Part shown: positions 35,787 through 47,036 of the stretch, piece by piece
How positions within the stretch are numbered: position 1 is the stretch's first letter
How the letters are laid out: every line of letters begins with the position of its first letter
DNA from: Podospora bellae-mahoneyi
Lineage: Eukaryota; Ascomycota; Sordariomycetes; Sordariales; Podosporaceae
Direction: 5' to 3'
Length of the DNA stretch: 64,000 nt
Assembly (NCBI RefSeq): GCF_035222275.1
Contig: NC_085882.1
Coordinates: 1,495,501-1,559,500 of the forward strand
Position numbers and translations under genes: made by a program
Notes under the pieces: generated by a model
Database searches by the model: none
What the model was told of the DNA's origin: nothing
The model's input: only the letters and a program-made list of their open reading frames with translations

Positions 35787-37632
35787 TTACTCGCCCCGAT
35801 CTATCCACTCACCGATTCCCGATTCATGCTTGATCTGCTTCTTCTCCATTCTTTGCCAGTTATACAGCAACTGGTCCAGACTGTACACAGCCCTTACCAG
35901 CTCCTCCAAATCCATGCCGGAAATGTCCGCAACAACCTCGTAGAACCTCTTTGCGTGTCCCTCAAGCTCCTCCACAAACCTATACTCTCGATAATCAGAA
36001 CCGACCCTTTTCGTCTTGATCACACCACCACCACCAGTTCTTGTCCTCGCGTCCAGCTGTGGTTTGATCAACTGCATGGCCTTCCCGACCCTTTGTAAGC
36101 GCGCCTCAATCTCGTCCTCTGTCGGCCCTTGCACTCTAGGCACAGGCGGAATCCTTTCGAGAGGAAATAGACGGTCGATTTCCGTTTCATTGGCAGGGTT
36201 CTTCTCAATTTGCGTGTCTTGAAACCAGTTCAGTAGTTCGGTGATATCCTTCTTGTCCATGGTCCAGATTTTCTGGGGGTTCATGCCCTCGAATTCCAAC
36301 ATCGGTGGCTTCTTGTCTTCGTGATTGGCGAATTCCTGTTCCCAGACATTCCAGTTCATCTTCATGGATAAGACGTCGTTGTGATCGCGCGGGTGTCGGT
36401 CGATGGAATCGAGGGGGTAGAGGTATTTCGTTGCCACGACTAAAGCTGCCGTTAATAGGACGTCTGGGATGTCGAGAAGAGTATGTCGCTCGTGGTTTGT
36501 CTCTCTGGTCGGGAAAGAGTAACGTAGCTGGAGTAATTCGCAGATATTTTGTGCGTATGGGTGAACGTCCGCTATCCCCAGTCAGCACAGTCTCTAGAAC
36601 AACCTATGAAGACACTTACCCGGAAGAGCCAAATCTTGGATACTCAAAAACAGCAACGGCGGCGCCGCCACAGCCGGAAAAATCAACCCATGATTCTGCT
36701 TATACCCTATCAGCAACCCCATAACTCTCTTATGAAGCTCTCCTCCCTTGAATTTGACATATCTCGTCAACAAGCTCTGATGAGCCCAAATCGGCAGCCG
36801 GTCCTTCCACTCCTTGGGTATGTAATCAATCTGCCCCCCCCCGTCAGCATTTTGTTTCCTTCCTATCCCCCAAAAGACAACTCACCGCCGACAAAAACGG
36901 CATCCACCCATTCCTCGCCCACCTCCAAACATCCCCCACCCTCACCGGCTCCCCCCTCATCACACACCCCAAATAAACCAACCCCAACGTATCCATCACC
37001 CCTGGCAAATCCCACAACTCACTCCCCCAATCCCTCCTCTTATTTCCCTTTTCCCCCTCCCCCTCCGTCTGGCTACTAAACATGATCAACCCCCCCTCTT
37101 CCTCCTCCCCCTCATCCACACTAACCCCCCTCCTCCGTTTCTTCCTCCTCTCCCCAGCCCCCCCCTCCCCAGCCTCGTCCTTCTTTTTCTCAATCCCCTT
37201 AAACCCCCCAACTCTCAGCAACCACAAATCCCTCACCACCCCCTCCAACTCCCCATTCAACCTCTTCTCTTTAATCAACCACCTCAACTGCTTCCTCAAA
37301 ATAAGCTGCAAGCACTCCAAATACAACTTCCTCCCCTCATTCCCACTCAACTGCTGCTTCGGCTTCTCCCTCTTCTCCTTCTTCACTGTCAGCGTCTTGC
37401 CCATGGACCCGAACCCGTCGCCTTCTTGATCAACGTCGAATTGTACATAACCCTGGGGGCGCTGAGGTTAGCATATAACAATTGACTTGCAGAGGAGAGG
37501 GGACAGACAAACCTCAACCCGATGCCCATTCTGGCAAAACCTCATCCCGTTATCCAGATACCACTTTTTCGCGGGGCACTCCGAGCATGTCTGCCCTGAG
37601 GGAAAGCGGTGGTGTTTTCGCGGCGGGACCAT
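35787..37632 (-). CDS. RRN7: RNA polymerase I core-factor subunit Rrn7 (TAF1B/TFIIB-like)
   Basis: Exons 37513-37632, 36886-37452, 36620-36830 and 35787-36571; 560 residues. The start exon encodes the RRN7-type zinc ribbon with Cys16, Cys19, Cys33 and His37 (QTCSECP...RFCQNGHRVE). Cyclin-fold text follows: 'YLECLQLILRKQLRWLIKE', 'LPGVMDTLGLVYLGCVMRGEPVRVGDVWRWA', 'IDYIPKEWKDRLP', 'LALPADVHPYAQNICELLQL' and 'LLTAALVVATKYLYPLDSIDRHP', consistent with the TFIIB-like protein that recruits Pol I to rDNA promoters. A basic/acidic insert (KKKDE...RRKKRRRG) lies between the folds. All splice junctions keep frame with good donors. The C-terminus (GIGEWIDRGE) contains ATCG|gtgagt near 35817, so a longer or different last exon is conceivable, but only the minisatellite lies beyond. 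Confidence 0.88.
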
Positions 37633-38664
37633 CTTGTTTCCGAATCGACTACCAACCCGTGATGAGAAGAAAAGTAGCGTTTGGGTGGTTGTAGAAAAAT
37701 CGAAGGGAAAAAAAATCAGCTCAAAGGGAGAGAGCTCACTTGTGTCAGTGGCTAAATATGTGTATGGTTGGAGAAAAAAAAAGTGAAGCCGGCGATGTGT
37801 TGAAATGTCAAAGCTTCTTTCTGACTACCAAATCGGGACAGCTACCTACCTACCATACACGCCACTGCAAAATAATTCGACACACATGATAATGTCTTGA
37901 ACCGTGCCTTGAAAGATAATCGATGGGCTATAAAAGGCAATCAACAGACTTTTAAATATAGTCATGGACCTCAAAAGATAGTTAATAGGCCTTAAAACAC
38001 TACTAATAGGCCTTTAATGATAGGTAAGAGATCTCAAAAAATAATTAGTAGGCCTCGAATGATAGTCAACAGGCCTCGAATGAGTCAACAAGCCTCCAAA
38101 GATAGTCAATGGGCCTCAAAGATCCTTTGATACGCCTCGTTCTTATTTTAGAAGACGTAAGTTGATAGTTGTCATGCGTAGTGCTAAGTTACTGTCATAT
38201 TCTCTAGCATTGGCCAAGATCTGCATGTTTAAACCGAGACCAGCTTGTATCGTCTCACACAAGTTCAAGACACATCCATATCACCTCACTACAAATCATA
38301 GAATGTTTGCAAACTGATTGGGAAAGCGTCTTCAATTCTACCGGGCGGCGCCCTCACTACCTGCGAGGGCCAGTTTCTCAGCTCACGTTCACCGCGGCGA
38401 ACAGAACGAACAATGCAGGATAGAGCGAGAGAAAGGAGACGTCATTTTTCATGCAAGACGAACGCCCATGCCGCAAAATTGTCCAGATAGAATCAATAAA
38501 GAACGCTACCGAGAACCCGTGACAATGACCAGCCCAAGAAATATCACAGTAGATATGAGATATCTCGCCGTCCAAGCGGACAGCTGACAGCAAAAATCGC
38601 CGTTTCCTGGCCGAAGGCCGGATTCCCCCCTTCCCACCAATCACATCCCCAGTCATAGAGACGT
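37633..38664. other. Intergenic between RRN7 and eIF5A, containing a minisatellite
   Basis: About 1.03 kb. The RRN7 promoter/leader occupies the left part (A-rich near 37710 and 37775). The 21-bp array is at 37904-38139. The rest up to the eIF5A stop shows no gene; the short frames there are not protein-like. Confidence 0.55.
37904..38139 (+). repeat. 21-bp minisatellite array, right of RRN7 (forward orientation)
   Basis: Eleven units and a partial twelfth: 37904-37924, 37925-37945, 37946-37965 (20), 37966-37986, 37987-38007, 38008-38028, 38029-38049, 38050-38070, 38071-38089 (19), 38090-38110, 38111-38131, then ACGCCTCG. Consensus AGGCCTCAAA + AGATAGTCAAT; the palindrome AGGCCT begins most units. 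Nine of eleven are exactly 21 bp although individual units differ at several positions, many of them C/T or G/A transitions. Confidence 0.9.
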
Positions 38665-39505
38665 TTATTTGGTGCCCTCCTTGGCATCGATAGCAGCCTC
38701 CTCACCCATGGCAGTCTGAACGGTGACGACTAGAGACAGGGTTAGTACCTGATTTGTGTGGCTTCAATAACTTAAGGCAAAACTTACGAGTGTCCTTCTC
38801 CTCCTCCTTGAAGAGCTTGTTGATCTTCTCGCCGACCTCGCCATCAGGGAGCTTAACGTCATCCTTGAGGTCACCGTCGGCGGTCATGAGAGAGAGGAAA
38901 CCGTCATCGGAGATATCGATCTAAATATCGCAGTCAGTGGCTGGTCTTGCTTTCCATGCACGACAGCGCGGCAAAACTCACGAGGGTGTACTCCTGACGC
39001 CTGACGACGGGGACGTCCATGTTGTGGGTGGAGGGGGAGAGATCTTCGAGCTTCTTGCCAGTGAAAATATCAAGGGCGACCAAGTGGACCTTGGCGTGAC
39101 CGTGCTTGCCGGTCTTGGAGGTGGACATGTCGACGATCTTGCAGGGGCGGTTCTTGATCACGACGAAGCCGTTCTTGCGCAGAGCAGAGCACTGCATGGG
39201 GTAGGTGGTGGAGGCACCGGCATCACCGCCAGCCTCCATCTCGAAGTCGGCATCCTGGTGCTAGAGGGTACAAAAAAAGCATGTTAGCGGTATTACTATG
39301 TCTTGAGAGGCAAATCCAAGTAAGATGTAGGGTTCGTCAAAAGTGTGCGTGCGCATCGCGGGGTCGTCGTCGATGGTGTTGCGCAAAAGTGATAGATGGC
39401 CAGATGCGGGGTGAACTTTTTTTGCCGCCCAATGGCGCACACTTTCGACAATAGAGAGGCAGGGCACGAGAGCAGGACAGAGATATCACTACGTACTTCG
39501 GCCAT
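38665..39505 (-). CDS. Translation factor eIF5A (hypusine-containing)
   Basis: Exons 39497-39505, 38982-39260, 38788-38920 and 38665-38729; 161 residues. The first exon is 9 nt (MAE) before a 236-nt intron. The core '[42 protein letters not shown]' (family pattern) contains the hypusination loop [12 protein letters not shown], with the modified lysine at residue 55. The C-terminal OB-fold is complete: '[20 protein letters not shown]', '[24 protein letters not shown]', '[21 protein letters not shown]'. eIF5A helps ribosomes form peptide bonds at proline-rich stretches and in termination. The intron positions follow good donors (gtacgt, gtgagt, gtaagt) and phases close. Confidence 0.95.
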
Positions 39506-40029
39506 TTTGATGAATCTGCGAAAAGATACTGGTTGTCTGGAGATAAGTCGTCCGACCAAGAAGAATGTCGAGATGGAGCCGTGGAGGGAGAAGGGTGAGA
39601 AGGAATGGGGACGGTAGGAGAGGAAGAAATTGAGCCCAGGTTTTGAGTGCAGAGCCGGAACGAGAGAAAAAGGCAGTTTCCCCGCCAAGTGGTGACCCCT
39701 CCTCTGTCTCGAACCTTGCACCTGTGCACCTGCCGCTGGCCACCAAGCCACTGAAATTCGAATTTGAAGTGGTGGGCTTGCCCACCCGTTGCCTCACAAG
39801 GTCTAGCGCCACTTCCAGACGTCCAAAGGTTTTTAAACCCCACATCACACAGCCTTTTATTTAACCCTCTTGTCATTGGAGATGTCAAACAGACAACAAA
39901 TATGCCCCCCCTTCTTTGTGTCTGTGGCCAAGTTCAAGGTACCTTTGTGAGAGGTACCAAGCAAGGGCAACAAACTTTGATAGTTATGGCCTACCTACCA
40001 ATTGCCTTGCCGAATTCAAGACATCCATC

Positions 40030-40062
<33 letters not shown>

Positions 40063-40434
40063 CCTGTCACACAAACACTCTGCTGCCCCGCCTTGAATCG
40101 TGGTGCCTTGGGGCTAAACCTATTCCAGAGTAGCATCATTCGGGCTGGAACAGGCCCACTTGTGTCTTCGGAAGCCTTTTCTGATCCAACCAATCAACGC
40201 CAACCGGCCTCGGACTGTGCTGCCAGCCTTGCCCAAGGCGCTCATGTCAGCGCACATGTCAGCCAAACGGCCACCACCAGCTGTGCACAGGTGTCCATCT
40301 GCCAGAGCTCACCCAGCTCCGGCCAGCAGGGTTCACCGCGCAGCATGTCGACAACCGCCAGACGAGACGTCGGCAGCGTTGCTCGCGATTATATTGTGTC
40401 TTATCGCTATTAGTGACCCATACCAGCTGTCAAG
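39506..40434. promoter_or_regulatory. Divergent promoter region between eIF5A and COG3
   Basis: 929 nt between two divergent start codons. It contains a CT-rich microsatellite at 40030-40064, a strong pyrimidine tract that could act in either promoter. The frames seen here are not protein-like. Confidence 0.5.
40030..40064. repeat. (CT)n microsatellite
   Basis: About 35 nt of CT units with two interruptions (CCC and a final CTCC), located about 370 bp before the COG3 start codon. Confidence 0.9.
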
Positions 40435-42614
40435 ATGTGGCTGGACAGGTTTGCAGCCCAGCAACAACCAGGCAGAAACAACTCACCACCTCCATCGAAC
40501 CGATCATCACCACTGCCCCGTCGCACCTCCAGGTCGGGTGGCATCAGCCCCTATACAACCTCCCAACAACAACGGCCAGGGATATCACCTAGAGGGTCTT
40601 CCCTGTCGCTTGTATCCAACGATTCCTCCTCCTCCCTACTTGCCTCTTCACGGCGCGCCAATGGCTCCGCCCTGAGGCAGTCGACAACGGTGGACGATGC
40701 TCCCGATCCTGAGGAGGTGCTCGCCCGGATACTGGGCCCGTTGTCTGTCGATGTAGCGCCAGCGCAGCACAGCAGCTCGACTGGGATAACGGAGGAAGAT
40801 TTCGAGTTGGAGTTTGACTTTGGTGGTCTGAGTTTGCGTGAGCTTGCCGAAAGTGACGATGCCGACCAACTAGAAACGGTGGACACGTACAGACCACAGA
40901 CGGTAGAAGACTGTAGGTCATCGTCCCCAGCCTGCTGCAAGGCATTGCGTTTCCCTTCTTGTACTTATGATAGTTTCGCGTTAGTTGAACGAGATAAAGC
41001 CAAATTCGAAGAGCTTCACCGGTCCATTCGAGCGTGTGATGACATCCTGAATTCCGTCGAGACGAACCTGACCAGTTTCCGCAACGACCTCGCTGCTGTG
41101 TCTGCCGATATTGAGAGCCTCCAAGCCAGATCGACCGCCCTGAGTGTCAGATTAGAAAACAGAAAGGCTGTTGAAAAGGCCTTGGGGCCGATAGTGGAGG
41201 AGCTCAGCGTGTCGCCCATGGTGGTTTCCAAGATTGCAGAGGGACACATCGACGAAGCATGGATCAAAACTCTGGCCGAGGTGGACAAGAGAGCTATGGC
41301 TCACAAGAAGAACTCGCAGCAACAAACCCAAAATAAAGCGCTGGCTGATACTGGGCCGTTGTTGGAGAAGTTGGTTCTCAAGGTACTTGCCGCTTTTTAC
41401 CCCTATTTAGCTCCACCCACTGACCATGGTAACCGCAGGCCATTGAAAGAATTCGAGACTTTCTCGTGGCCCAGATCAAAGCCTTGCGATCCCCCAACAT
41501 CAACGCCCAAATCATCCAACAACAAAATTTCATCAAGTTCAAGGACCTGTTTGGCTTCCTCAACCGTCACCAGCCAGTCCTAGCAGGGGAAATATGCCAA
41601 GCATACCTCAACACCATGAGGTGGTACTACCTCAATCAGTTCACCCGCTACGAAAAGGCGCTCCTAAGACTCAAGTTGCATGTCCTGGACAAAAACGACG
41701 TCCTAGGCCACGACGACAGCCCCACCACCCGCCGAACCACTCTTCTATCCTCCTCCAAACTCGCCCCCGGCGCCCCTCCGCACGATGCTTTCAACCTCGG
41801 CCGGAGGATTGATGTCCTCAAAAATAACAACAACCTGGCCATCTCTTCTTACCTCGCCGAGGAGGACACCTCGACTCACTACCTGGAGACGGTGTTCAGA
41901 AACTTCAACCTGGCGCTGATAGACAACGCCACGGCGGAATATACCTTTTTGGCAGGTTTCTTCTCCCCAGCCCTATCGTACGGCACGATAAGCAGGCACT
42001 TTACTCAGATATTCGAGCCCACCTTCTCCCTCGGGCAGCAGCTCACCCGACAGCTCGTGTCTGAAACATACGATGGGCTGGGTGTCCTGTTGTGTCTCCG
42101 GCTCAACCAAAAATACGCGTTTGAACTCCAGCGTCGCCGGATCCCGTCGGTGGACTCTTATATTAATGGCACGGGCATGGAGCTCTGGCCGAGGCTGCAG
42201 TCCATCATGGACGCGCATCGGGAGTCGGTCAAGATTTTCACTAACGGTTTGGGCACGAAGCAGCCGACGGCTGCGGTGGCCAAGGCGGCGAGCGCGGCGC
42301 CGCATGTGGTGACGCAGAGGTTTGGGCAGCTGTTGCATGGAATACTGGCTTTGAGCACGGAGGCTGGGGATGACGAGCCGGTGGTGGCGAGCTTGAGGAG
42401 GTTGGGGGGGGAGGTGGAGAGGTTTTTGGAAGGGTGGAGCAGGACTCGGTTTGGGGAGGTGGAGGGACGGAAGGGGAGGAGGTTTTTGTATAATAATTGG
42501 AGCTTGGTGTTGACTATTCTTGGGGATGTGGCGCTGGAGGGGGAGGGGAAGATGGGGAGGGAGTTTGTGGGGTGGGTGGAGGGGTTGAAGGGGAAGTACC
42601 AGGAGGATGGTTGA
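40435..42614 (+). CDS. COG3: Conserved oligomeric Golgi complex subunit 3
   Basis: Proposed exons are 40435-40912, 40985-41382 and 41439-42614, giving 683 residues. The second join restores 'LLEKLVLK-AIERIRDFLVAQIKALRSPNINAQIIQQQNFIKFKDLFGFL', a Sec34/COG3 pattern, followed by 'YLNTMRWYYLNQFTRYEKAL' and 'SYLAEEDTSTHYLETVFRNFNLALIDNATAEYTFL'. COG is a tether for retrograde vesicles at the Golgi. The N-terminal 130 residues are Ser/Pro-rich and disordered. The first intron (40913-40984, gtaggt...gttag) is 72 nt and has no stop, so the frame also runs straight through (707 residues). I prefer the spliced form because it yields 'QTVEDFERDKAKFEELHRSI', while the read-through adds a Cys/Ser-rich stretch unlike the rest. 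Confidence 0.88.
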
Positions 42615-44450
42615 GGAGTGTGAAGTTGGTTGGTGGAGTGGAATGGTACAAGACCTAGGTAGGCTTGTTATAGTCAAAAGAATGGGATGTGAATGATAAT
42701 GCTTCAGCAAAGTTATTGAATTGTATTATGACATCCTTGGAACAGAGCTGGATTTGTCTTTGGTGGCCCGATTGCGTGCTGAGTCTTGCCGCGGTTGCAA
42801 CCCGATCCCGGGTATTTCTGGAAGTTGTGGAGGACTGGAGAAGGCATTTTCCCCTGAGCGGACGCGGGATTCCCGTCCCAGGGGATACCACCAAGCATTT
42901 TGGTGGCTGTTCTCGGCAGATTCTTGGTGAGCTTGTTTTCTTGTCAGTTGGTTTATTTTTGTCTATTTTGCCTGGGCAGCATGTGCCGAAATCCGAACAG
43001 ATTGATTGCTTTCTTTCAACACCTGTTGCTGATGAGATGCGGAGGTTCTCACTTTCTTGAACAGGATAGCACTTATGTTGTTGTTATCTTGATGAACTTG
43101 TTCATATACATTCATCATTTTTTCTGGTGTAAGATAATCTACCTTATGTCTGTTTTCACAAAACAGATATTTTGGTTTATTTTCAGTCTTAACCTTGGAA
43201 TTCAGAAACCGATGCTGTGCAACTGTAGCTGAGAAAGAAGCGACAGGTCGATGACACCTTCCTCATGAACACCAAGGCCCACTCCGGCACTGATGGCCCA
43301 GCAGACCGTCCCATGAGTAGGTCGGTCTTTCCCAAGTTCAATCATTGCATGTCTTAGTCGCCTCAACAGATCATGATAAGCATAGCCTGGAAGTCTAATC
43401 TGGTGGAATTTCCTGTTTAGATGCCATGAAAATGCGTCCGTCACCTTTCATCCCTTCAATCCGGTCCAGCATCATCTGGTGCTGGATATCGGCATCACAA
43501 CAGCTACCCAAGTTTTGGTCATCTTGGATGTTGGACTGGCATATCTTACAGTCTTGCGCAAGAGTATATCCATCCGCTGTCTAAACTCATCTCATCTTCT
43601 TTCATCTGCCCACCATCCCGTCTTTAAGCCGTTCACCTCGCTTCTTCACCAACCTGAGCTCACTCAGCTGGCCATCTGAACTTCTGCAAAAAACCTTGTG
43701 CTAGCCTAGGTAGCTGGTAGCAATTGCAACACATCACATTCCAGGGCTGATCAGATCTGGTGAGATATATCTCCGTCGAACGCGTGGGCACACCTGTGAG
43801 CCATCATTTCGTTTGGCCGGCTAAAGCTAACTCATTTGTAGATATTAGACTCTCCCGTCCTGCTCCCACCACCTTGCAGACGTACGTAACCACCATCTTC
43901 GCCGTTCTGGTCAAGACAAGCGACCTGGATGGGCCTGCGCCTGGCTCCCGTGGGCCTGGGTCCAGCAGTTGTTGGGCTTTTTGTCGATCTTGGTGAAGTG
44001 CCGTACTCTTCCCCGGTTGCACTGTTGTCCGGCAAGGAACTTTTCCAGTCATCATTGTAACCACGAAGGGGTGGTAGGCACCGAGACCGAGAAGCCGTGC
44101 GGTGACCGGGAGGAAGGCGTTTGCTTGTTTTTCTGGTCTGTCTTGTCCTGAGATAAGACACGGGCAGGCCCGCTTTCCTTCTTATACGAAGGCTGGGAAT
44201 CTGATGTCTCCCATCGTCGAGCGTTTGCCTGCACGTACCCGTTCGGTTGTGCAACTTTCCGTCGACCGCCTCTATATTGTCCGCTGGTGGACAAGGGTGG
44301 CTGTTGCTATTGCGTTTGGCTGTATCTGGCACCTCAACTCGAGCCGTCATTCTGGAAAACCTCCGACTACTGCTATAGCCTCCTCGAAATTATTGTTGGC
44401 GAAGGCATTCCGGTATACTTGAGCCTCATCTCCCCCCTATACTCGCCAAC
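42615..44450. other. Intergenic between COG3 and the chitin synthase, with a relic
   Basis: About 1.84 kb. It includes the COG3 3' end, the AT-richer stretch 42940-43200, the coding relic described at 43202-43595, and presumably the chitin synthase promoter and leader. Confidence 0.5.
43202..43595 (-). pseudogene. Frame-broken coding relic or unrecognised small gene
   Basis: On the minus strand, after a possible acceptor (atgagtttag), a frame reads 'YTLAQDCKICQSNIQDDQNLGSCCDADIQHQMMLDRIEGMKGDG' and stops at 'KQEIPPD'. Overlapping it, another frame reads 'NRKFHQIRLPGYAYHDLLRRLRHAMIELGKDRPTHG' and stops at 43202. Both look protein-like, in different registers, and no single clean splice was found; a tiny intron ending catctaaacag is possible. 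I do not recognise the family. A decayed gene with a frameshift is the simplest reading. Confidence 0.3.
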
Positions 44451-47036
44451 ATGGCGGCCGGTATCACAGAATCATGGCCGATCAATGAGGTAGGTGCCAC
44501 GATTCAAATCTTTGCTGGACCTCCAACTTACATGTCAAACAGATCGTTTATACTGCCATCGTGGGCCTGATTATGGTGGCAGCTTTTCTCGAATGGCTTC
44601 TCTGGATCGCTGCCTTCATGTACTGTCTGTGGAAGGTCTTTGTAAAGGCAGAACACTGGACGGTAAGATTCCTGGCTGTACTGATTGGCACCGCCTTTCT
44701 TCTTCTCAGGTAACACCTCTCCTGTCTTTTCCGGATATGCTTTTGCTGAATGTTCAAGGTTCATCTTCCTCCCAATCATGGTGGTCACGCTACCGTTACC
44801 AAGCGCGGTTGTTAGAATCTGGCCCACGGCAATGGTCAGCTTTCTTCAATGGTTCGCCTTTTACAGTTTTGCTGGTCTCTTGACTCTCCCCTGGCTTTTC
44901 TGCGTCTACCAGATTGTCACACATCAACTTGGAAGAAAGAAGCGCATTAAACAAGTGCTTGACGAGGTGTCGGCTCCCAAGGTCGTTATTGTCATGCCTT
45001 GCTATAAGGAGGAACCCGACGTCCTCGTCACCGCCGTCAACTCGGTCGTTGACTGCGATTACCCACCGTCCTGCATCCACGTCTTCCTGTCCTTTGACGG
45101 GGACCAGGAGGACGAGCTATATCTCAACACCATCGAGAAACTTGGGGTGCCCTTGACACTCGAGTCATATCCTAACAGCATAGATGTCGCGTACAGGGCC
45201 GCTCGCATCACAGTATCTCGATTTCCTCATGGTGGAAAACGCCATTGCCAAAAGATGACCTTCAAGCTCATTGACAAGGTCTACCACGAGTACCTGAAGA
45301 GAAATGACAACCTCTTCATCCTCTTCATCGACTCCGACTGCATATTGGATAGAGTCTGCCTGCAGAACTTTGTCTACGACATGGAGCTCAGCCCCGGAAA
45401 CAGCAGAGACATGTTGGCCATGACGGGTGTCATTACCTCGACTACTCGGAAACACAGCCTCATCACGCTTCTTCAGGACATGGAGTACATACACGGCCAG
45501 TTGTTTGAGCGTACGGTGGAGTCGGGCTGCGGAGCAGTATCCTGTCTCCCCGGTGCCCTTACCATGTTGCGATTTTCAGCGTTTCGTCGAATGGCCAAGT
45601 ACTACTTTGCTGACAAGGCCGAGCAGTGTGAAGACCTGTTTGACTTTGCAAAAAGTCATCTGGGAGAGGACCGATGGCTGACCCATCTGTTCATGATTGG
45701 TGCTAAGAAGCGGTATCAAATTCAGATGTGCACCTCGGCGTTTTGCAAAACGGAAGCTGTCCAGACGATGCGGTCTCTTATCAAGCAACGGCGTCGATGG
45801 TTCCTCGGCTTCATCACCAACGAAGTCTGCATGCTGACGGACTGGAGGCTGTGGAAGAAGTACCCGATCCTTTGCTTGGTTCGGTTCATGCAGAACACGA
45901 TACGGACGACGGCTTTGCTTTTCTTCATCATGGTCTTGGCGCTGATGACGACGAGCAAGAGAATTAACGACCTTCCTGTGGGCTTCATTGCCATCTCGCT
46001 CGGTCTCAACTGGCTGATGATGGTCTATTTTGGGGCCAAGCTCAGGAGGTTCAAGATCTGGCTTTACCCGCTGATGTTTGTGTTGAATCCGTTTTTCAAC
46101 TGGTACTATATGGTTTACGGCATCTTCACCGCTGGTCAGAGGACCTGGGGAGGGCCACGGGCCGACGCTGCGGCAGCCGACTCAACCACAACAGCTCAGG
46201 AGGCAATCGAGCAGGCCGAAAAGGCCGGTGATGATCTAAACATTGTTCCCGAGTCTTTTATTCCGGCGGCACAGGAAAGGAAGGGTGTTGAAAAGGTGAA
46301 CGCCAGTGCTCTCAAGAGATCCAAGAGCGTTTTACAGCCGCCCAACCAAGTTATTGGCAAATTCGCGGCGCCTGAACGGACGCCAAGTGGATGGTATCAG
46401 CATCCAGATGAGTCCATGGCAAGTGTTGGTGTATTTGCCGGGTCGTCATCTCGCCTCGAACGAAAGGCGGATGTGCCAGAGCGGGACTCGATCGACAGCT
46501 CATCTTCGGCGCACACTGGAAGCTATTCGGTCTATATGCCACGCAGAGTGGAAAGCATCATGGGCGAAGAGGACCGGCGCAAATATGACCTAGCACATGC
46601 CAGCCAGGTCAACCAGTTTGCAAGCGCTTCGAGGATATTTCAGGGTCCACCAACAGGTCAAGTGTACGAGTATCCGGAATCCGAACTCCTGAGGGCAGGA
46701 TTTAGAGAGCCCGGGGTACCCAACTCGAACCGGCCCGGGACGCACAGGAGGCTCGGCAGCAACGGCAGCGCAGGCTCCCAGAGCGTGGGAAGCTCACTCC
46801 AAGACCCTCACGGTCCAGAATCATCAGTGGAATCATTCCAGACATCTCGTCAGTCGCCAGTGCCACGGCCAGTCCCAGCTGCAGGACGATCTGGTAGGAC
46901 ACCGCTTGGTCGAGCTAGCTGGATGCATACATCATCCACAGAACAAGTCGAAACGCAAATCGATGAATCTCAGAGCCGTCTCGCGGCAGCATCACAACCT
47001 CGCCAGGGACCACCAAGAGGTGACCACCGCCGATAG
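44451..47036 (+). CDS. Chitin synthase, single-domain type (class VI/VII-like)
   Basis: Exons 44451-44489, 44543-44709 and 44759-47036; 827 residues. It polymerises UDP-GlcNAc into chitin at the plasma membrane. N-terminal membrane segments ('IVYTAIVGLIMVAAFLEWLL', 'FLAVLIGTAFLLLRFIFLP', 'FYSFAGLLTLPWLFCVYQ') precede a GT2 catalytic domain with 'VVIVMPCYKEEPDVLVTAVNSV', 'FIDSDCILD', 'GEDRWLTHLF' and the product-binding 'QRRRW' near residue 411. Further helices follow ('TTALLFFIMVLALM', 'LGLNWLMMVYFGAKL'). There is no myosin motor, cytochrome b5 or long N-terminal extension, so it is not class IV or V; the compact form suits class VI or VII, a distinction that needs alignment. The C-terminal ~280 residues are Ser/Arg-rich and disordered, a likely regulatory tail. 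Confidence 0.9.
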
